Origin: Streptomyces sp. MspMP-M5
Lineage (GTDB): Bacteria; Actinomycetota; Actinomycetes; Streptomycetales; Streptomycetaceae
Direction of reading: 5' to 3'
Assembly (NCBI RefSeq): GCF_000373585.1
Contig: NZ_KB891854.1
Location: 410,974-474,973 of the forward strand
DNA length: 64,000 bases
Shown here: positions 59,300 through 64,000 of the stretch, one piece after another
Numbering within the stretch: position 1 is the stretch's first letter
Layout: each line of letters opens with the position of its first letter
The notes under the pieces: model-generated
Databases searched by the model: none
Seen by the model: only the letters and a program-made list of their open reading frames with translations
Told to the model about the DNA's origin: nothing
Made by a program: the position numbers and the translations under genes

Positions 59300-61855
59300 T
59301 CATGTCGTCGCCTGCGCCGGAAGATCAGGGCGCACCGGGGGGAGGCCCGCGGCGGCCGGCAGCGTCAGCACCATCGTCATCCCGCCCCCCGGAGTGTCCT
59401 CCGCGGACAACGTCCCACCGATCGCCTCCGCGAAACCCCGCGCCACGGCCAGCCCCAGCCCCACGCCGGCCCCCCGCGGAGCGTCCCCGTACCGCTGGAA
59501 CGGCTCGAAGATCCGGTCCTTCGCGCTGTCCGGCACCCCCGGGCCCCGGTCCGCGATCCGCAGCTCCACCCGGTCACCGAGCGCACTGGCCGCGACCAGC
59601 ACCGCCTCCCCGTCCGGGCTGTACTTCACGGCGTTCTCCACCAGATTGGCCACCGACCGCTCCAGCAGCCCCGGGTCCACCGCCACCATCGGCAGCTCCT
59701 CCGGGATGTCCAGCGTGACACTGCCCTCCGGGACCCCGCCCAGCGCCATCGGCACCACCTCGTCGAGGTCGATCTCCCGGATCAGCGGCGTCACCGTGCC
59801 GGTCTGCAGACGCGACATGTCCAGCAGATTGCCCACCAGATGGTCGAGCCGGTCCGCGCCCGCCTCGATACCGGCCAGCAGCTCCGCCTCGTCCTCCTGC
59901 GACCACGCCACGTCGTCCGACCGCAACGACGTCACCGACGCCTTGATGCCCGCCAGCGGCGTCCGCAGATCGTGGCTGACCGCGGCCAGCAGTGCCGTAC
60001 GGATGCGGTTGCCCTCCGCCAGCTCCCGGGCCCGCTCCGCCTCGCCCACCAGCCGCTGCCGGTCCAGCACCACCGCGGCCTGCGCCGCGAACGCGGCCAG
60101 CACCCGGCGGTCCTCCGCCGGCAGCACCCGGCCGGTCAGCGCCAGCGCCATGTGGTCGCCCACCGGCATGTCCACGTCCGCGTCCTCCGGGCGCGCCAGC
60201 GGCGGCGCGCTCCCGTCACCGCCTGCGCGGCCCGCGCACGTCCACGGATCGACGTCGCTGCGCCGCTCCAGCAGCGCCACGGTGTCCATGCCGAACGTCT
60301 CCCGCACCCGCTCCAGCAGCGCGTCCAACGTGGTCTCACCGCGCAGCACGCTTCCCGCCAGGAACGACAGGATCTCCGACTCGGCCCGCAACCGGGCCGC
60401 CTGATGCGTCCGCCGGGCGGCCAGATCCACCACCGACGCCACCGACACCGCCACCGCGAAGAAGATCGCGATGGCCACGATGTTCTTCGGGTCGTTGACC
60501 GTGAGCGTGTGCGTGGGCGGAGTGAAGTAGAAGTTCAGCAGCAGCGACCCGGCCGCCGCCGACGCCAGCGCCGGCAGCTGACCGCCCAGCAGCGCCGCCA
60601 CCACCGTCAGGAAGAGGAACAGCAGGACGTCGTTGGCCAGCCCCGGACCGTTCGACAGCCTCGTGAGCAGCAGCGACAGCACCACCGGACCGCCGACGCC
60701 GACCAGCCAGCCGGCGATGATCCGCGACCGGCCCAGGCGCGCCCCGCGCGCCACCGGCAGCCCCCGCCCCTTGGCGACCTCGTCGTGCGTCACGATGTGC
60801 ACATCGAGATCCGGCCCGGACTCCCGGGCCACCGTCGCCCCCACACCGGGACCGAAGACGTACTGCCACGCCTTGCGGCGGCTCGACCCCAGCACGATCT
60901 GGGTGGCGTTCACCCCCCGCGCGAACTCCAGCAGCGCGCCCGGTATGTCGTCACCGATGACGTGATGGAACGTCCCGCCCAGGTCCTCCACGAGGGTCCG
61001 CTGGACGGCGAGTTCCTTCGGGGAGGCCGAGGTCAGCCCGTCACTACGGGCTATGTAGACGGCGAGTACCTCGCTGCCCGAGCCCTTCGCCGCCATCCGG
61101 GCGGCCCGGCGGATCAGCGTCCGCCCCTCCGGACCGCCGGTCAGCCCGACCACGATCCGCTCGCGCGCCTGCCAGGTCGAACGGATCGAATGCTCCGCCC
61201 GGTACTCCTGGAGGTACTCGTCGACCCGGTCGGCCACCCACAGCAGCGCCAGCTCGCGCAGCGCGGTGAGGTTGCCGGGCCGGAAGTAGTTCGACAGCGC
61301 CGCGTCGACCTTGTCCGGCTGGTAGATGTTGCCGTGTGCCATCCGTCGCCGGATGGCCTGTGGCGACATGTCGACCAACTCGATCTGGTCGGCCCGCCGG
61401 ACGATCTCGTCCGGCACCGTCTCCCGCTGCCGCACACCCGTTATCGACTCGACGACGTCCCCGAGCGACTCCAGGTGCTGGATGTTCACCGTCGAGATGA
61501 CCGTGATGCCGGCTTCCAGGAGCTCCTCGACGTCCTGCCAGCGCTTGCCGTTGCGGGACCCGGGAACGTTGGTGTGCGCCAGCTCGTCCACGAGCGCCAC
61601 GGCGGGCCTGCGCTCCAGCACGGCGTCGACGTCCATCTCGGTGAACGTCGAACCGCGGTACTCCAGCTCACGGCGCTGGATCTGTTCCAGCCCGTGCAGC
61701 ATGACCTCGGTGCGGGGCCGGCCGTGGTGCTCGACGAACGCCACCACGACGTCCGTCCCGCGCTCCACACGCCGGTGTGCCTCGGACAGCATCGCGTACG
61801 TCTTGCCGACGCCCGGTGCCGCGCCGAGATATATCCGTAGCTTGCCGCGTGCCAT
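59300..61855 (-). CDS. kdpD: sensor histidine kinase KdpD
   Basis: 851 aa. The N-terminal KdpD domain has MARGKLRIYLGAAPGVGKTYAML (Walker A) and LVDELAHTNVPGSRNGKRWQDVEELL. A USP-like domain (~235-375) is followed by four membrane helices (~395-495) in a DUF4118 region, a GAF-like segment, the HisKA motif AVSHDLRTPLAGIKASV, and HATPase boxes NLVENAVKYSPDG and GVGLGLAVARGFAEAIGGTL. Senses potassium limitation or turgor. The USP domain of KdpD can bind c-di-AMP in other bacteria. Normal length, no lesions. Confidence 0.95.
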   Translation of the reverse strand: MARGKLRIYLGAAPGVGKTYAMLSEAHRRVERGTDVVVAFVEHHGRPRTEVMLHGLEQIQRRELEYRGSTFTEMDVDAVLERRPAVALVDELAHTNVPGSRNGKRWQDVEELLEAGITVISTVNIQHLESLGDVVESITGVRQRETVPDEIVRRADQIELVDMSPQAIRRRMAHGNIYQPDKVDAALSNYFRPGNLTALRELALLWVADRVDEYLQEYRAEHSIRSTWQARERIVVGLTGGPEGRTLIRRAARMAAKGSGSEVLAVYIARSDGLTSASPKELAVQRTLVEDLGGTFHHVIGDDIPGALLEFARGVNATQIVLGSSRRKAWQYVFGPGVGATVARESGPDLDVHIVTHDEVAKGRGLPVARGARLGRSRIIAGWLVGVGGPVVLSLLLTRLSNGPGLANDVLLFLFLTVVAALLGGQLPALASAAAGSLLLNFYFTPPTHTLTVNDPKNIVAIAIFFAVAVSVASVVDLAARRTHQAARLRAESEILSFLAGSVLRGETTLDALLERVRETFGMDTVALLERRSDVDPWTCAGRAGGDGSAPPLARPEDADVDMPVGDHMALALTGRVLPAEDRRVLAAFAAQAAVVLDRQRLVGEAERARELAEGNRIRTALLAAVSHDLRTPLAGIKASVTSLRSDDVAWSQEDEAELLAGIEAGADRLDHLVGNLLDMSRLQTGTVTPLIREIDLDEVVPMALGGVPEGSVTLDIPEELPMVAVDPGLLERSVANLVENAVKYSPDGEAVLVAASALGDRVELRIADRGPGVPDSAKDRIFEPFQRYGDAPRGAGVGLGLAVARGFAEAIGGTLSAEDTPGGGMTMVLTLPAAAGLPPVRPDLPAQATT

Positions 61856-62279
61856 GGCCCCATTGTCTTACGTGAAGGTCGCCCCCACCGGGCTGGACCT
61901 GATGCGACCCTACCGACCGCCCCGGCGAAAAAACGCCCAGGTAGCGGCTTCCCACAGGGTCTTGACGCGACTCTGATACGGGGTGCGGGTGGGGGCCGAT
62001 CGGGGGTGCGGGCGGGGGCGCAAGGGCCGGTGGAGGGCCGGGTGGAGGGGTGCGGCGGGGCAGTCCGGAGGTGAGCGGGGTGACGTGGACGGGAGGGAAG
62101 GGGAGTGAATGCGGACGGGTGGACGGGTGCCCGGGAAGTGGCCGGCGTGGGCCGGCGGCCCGTGCCGGGAGGGCGGGCGCAAGGGGCGCGGGCGGCCCTG
62201 AGAGGTGGCTGATCTCCGCACTCCCTTGGCCGAAACAAAACCATCGCTCGCACCAACGGCCCCTGCGACGATGCCCCAC
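61856..62279. other. G-rich divergent intergenic region
   Basis: No gene seen in 424 bases. Strongly G-rich on the plus strand between 61980 and 62190 with many GGG runs. It contains the promoters of kdpD (minus) and the acetyltransferase (plus); none could be assigned. Confidence 0.4.
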
Positions 62280-62843
62280 ATGACCACCAGCCCCGCCGAA
62301 CGCCCCGCCGGCACGGTCGAGGTGCGCCTCGCCCACACCGCCGACCTGGACGACGCCACCCTCAAGGCCGCCCGCATCCTCCTCTACGACGTCTTCGACG
62401 ACATGACCGCGGAGGACTGGGAGCACTCGCTGGGCGGCCTGCACGCCCTCGTCCACGAGGACGGCGTACTGATCGGGCACGCCGCGGTCGTCCAGCGCCG
62501 GCTGCTGCACAACGGCCGGGCACTGCGCTGCGGCTACGTCGAGGGCGTCGGCGTCCGCGCGGACCGCCGCGGCCGCGGTCACGGCGCGGCCATGATGGCC
62601 GCCCTGGAACGCGTGATCCACAACGCCTACGACCTCGGAGCGCTCGGCGCGGCCGACGACGCCGCCGCCTTCTACGCCGGCCGCGGCTGGCAGCTCTGGC
62701 GCGGCCCCTCCTCCGCCCTCACCCCGACCGGCATCCGACGCACACCGGAGGAGGACGGCGCCCTCTTCGTCCATACCGGATCCGTACCGCTGGACCTGGA
62801 GGGCGACCTGACGTGCGATTGGCGGGAGGGGGACGTGTGGTAG
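62280..62843 (+). CDS. AAC(2')-I-like aminoglycoside 2'-N-acetyltransferase
   Basis: 187 aa GNAT protein. It resembles the mycobacterial AAC(2')-I family throughout: [62 protein letters not shown] (acetyl-CoA site), [35 protein letters not shown], and the diagnostic end CDWREGDVW. It would acetylate the 2'-amino group of aminoglycosides; natural substrates of such intrinsic enzymes may differ. No ribosome-binding site precedes the ATG, or the ATG 9 bases upstream. Confidence 0.9.
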   Translation: MTTSPAERPAGTVEVRLAHTADLDDATLKAARILLYDVFDDMTAEDWEHSLGGLHALVHEDGVLIGHAAVVQRRLLHNGRALRCGYVEGVGVRADRRGRGHGAAMMAALERVIHNAYDLGALGAADDAAAFYAGRGWQLWRGPSSALTPTGIRRTPEEDGALFVHTGSVPLDLEGDLTCDWREGDVW

Positions 62844-62891
62844 CGGAGCTGACTCAGGGGCGCTGACCCACGGGGCCCGAGGTCGCGCACC

Positions 62892-63674
62892 TCACGCCCC
62901 GGCGGGCTCCCCCGCCACCGTGACCACCCCGTCGTCGAGCTCCAGCACCCGGTCGGCGAGGGTGAGGAGGGTGGTGTCGTGCGTGGCGACGAGCGCCGTG
63001 ACGCCCTCGCTGCGGACGACGGCACGCAGGAGTTCCATGACCTCCAGGCCGGTTTCGGCGTCGAGTTGCCCCGTCGGCTCATCGGCTATCAGCAGAGCGG
63101 GACGGTTCGCGAGCGCGCGGGCGACGGCAACGCGCTGCTGCTGGCCGCCGGAGAGCTCGCCGGGCCGCTGGGCGGCGTGATCGGCGAGGCCCACCAGCGA
63201 CAGCAGCAGGGCGACGCGCGCCTCGCGCTCCCGCGCCGGGACCTTCCGCAGCCGCAGCGGTACCCCGACGTTCTCGGCGGCGCTGAGGATCGGTATCAGC
63301 CCGAAGGACTGGAAGACGAAGCCGATGCGGTCGCGGCGCATCGCCAGCAGCTCGTTCTCGCCGAGGTCGGCCAGTGGCGTGCCGTCGACGGTTATCCGCC
63401 CGGCGTCCGGGGTGTCCAGGCCGCCGATGAGGTTGAGGAGCGTGGTCTTACCGGATCCGGAGCGGCCACGCAGGGCCACCAGTTCGCCGCGCGGCACGCT
63501 GCACGTCACCCCGCGCAGGGCGTGCACGGCGCCCGCTCCCGTTCCGTAACTGCGGTGCAGTTCCTCGACGACGACCATCGCTTCGGCCCGTCCCGTGTCG
63601 GCGACGGCCGCACCGGCCGCACCGGCCGTGCCCGCGGTCACCGTGCCGCCGTCTTCTCCGCCACAGCTGTTCAT
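62892..63674 (-). CDS. ABC transporter ATPase, MacB/LolD type
   Basis: 260 aa from [10 protein letters not shown], preceded by GGAAGG at 4 bases. After a ~30-residue low-complexity leader come Walker [27 protein letters not shown], signature [15 protein letters not shown] and Walker [13 protein letters not shown]. Normally works with an FtsX-type permease. None is adjacent: the gene downstream converges, and about 330 bases upstream to the window edge hold no recognised gene. The partner may lie just outside. Confidence 0.9.
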   Translation of the reverse strand: MNSCGGEDGGTVTAGTAGAAGAAVADTGRAEAMVVVEELHRSYGTGAGAVHALRGVTCSVPRGELVALRGRSGSGKTTLLNLIGGLDTPDAGRITVDGTPLADLGENELLAMRRDRIGFVFQSFGLIPILSAAENVGVPLRLRKVPAREREARVALLLSLVGLADHAAQRPGELSGGQQQRVAVARALANRPALLIADEPTGQLDAETGLEVMELLRAVVRSEGVTALVATHDTTLLTLADRVLELDDGVVTVAGEPAGA

Positions 63675-64000
63675 GATGCCTTCCCCCGTTCTCCCGTCGA
63701 CGGGTCGCGAACGTAGGGCCAAGCCCATGGGCCGTCAACCTCCGGCACGGGAAGTCACCCTCGACCGCGTCCCGCACAACTCGCCTGCTGTGCGGTCACG
63801 TTCGCTGCTCGGACGCCCCGGAAGCAGTGAGCAGTGGGCAGCGGTCCACGGCGTGCGGCGCGCGAAAGGGGCAGCCCCGGGGACGTTCGCCCCTGAGGCC
63901 GCCCCTGTGTGCGGCGGCGGTGGTAGGTCGCGTGCGGTGTCTCGCTAAGGCACCGAACGTCACCGCTGTCCCTGTACTCCCTGTACCAGGTCCCGGAGTG
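63675..64000. other. right edge, nothing recognised
   Basis: No convincing gene in the last 326 bases. It contains the upstream region of the ABC ATPase gene. Confidence 0.4.

Noticed and set aside
59840-61840. 666-codon plus-strand frame opposite kdpD
   Set aside because: Antisense shadow of the kdpD reading frame, rich in Arg/His/Gln, no start signal.
63595-63948. 117-codon plus-strand frame at the right edge
   Set aside because: Overlaps the start of the ABC ATPase gene on the other strand, with no ribosome-binding site or recognisable domain.

Overview
The window reads as chromosomal DNA of a high-GC actinomycete, almost certainly a Streptomyces. Evidence is the strong G/C bias at third codon positions, frequent GTG starts, and typical Streptomyces families: an RppA type III polyketide synthase with a CYP158-like P450, a gamma-butyrolactone-receptor-type TetR protein, SepF-like and DUF5994 proteins, and a CeoB/CeoC potassium-regulator pair. 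No rRNA, tRNA, CRISPR array, transposase or phage module was recognised.

Layout. 0.2-8.3 kb: a secreted protein resembling aerolysin-fold proteins, then an FtsX/MacB-type ABC exporter beside a NarL-type two-component system. A near-identical 20-bp box lies in front of both the ABC ATPase and the kinase. 7.7-10.5 kb: two DUF5994 proteins and a membrane protein/winged-helix pair behind two strong inverted repeats. 10.8-12.4 kb: a DoxX protein divergent from a cysteine-rich ArsR-like regulator. 12.5-21.9 kb: a CoA-dependent anthranilate (2-aminobenzoate) catabolic cluster with CoA ligase, 2-aminobenzoyl-CoA monooxygenase/reductase, enoyl-CoA hydratase, acyl-CoA dehydrogenase and PaaX regulator. 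It encloses a HAD phosphatase and a butyrolactone-receptor-like TetR gene. Its two promoter regions share a box with identical spacing.

22-29.8 kb: an RsbW-like ATPase, an arginine deiminase trio (APC permease, arcB, arcA), and an MFS exporter divergent from a GlxA-type regulator. 29.9-34.5 kb: the Pnkp/Hen1 RNA-repair operon. 34.8-39.6 kb: an F420-type oxidoreductase, a small conserved protein, and a SepF-like/AAA-ATPase/MazG-like operon. 40.2-42.6 kb: a PafBC-type DNA-damage promoter reading into a 46-codon leaderless ORF, then a MarR/DrrA/DrrB-like operon. 43-49.4 kb: a gene-poor stretch, the CYP158-like/RppA pigment genes, an MFS gene lacking its 5' part, and its likely TetR regulator.

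49.6-61.9 kb is a potassium-homeostasis region: a TrmA-type RNA methyltransferase, a KimA-like APC transporter, a membrane protein with two RCK domains, CeoB and CeoC, two small conserved genes, and KdpE/KdpD without KdpFABC. The window ends with an AAC(2')-I-like acetyltransferase and an ABC ATPase whose permease is not visible.

All functional calls come from reading translated sequence and motifs. No database search was run.
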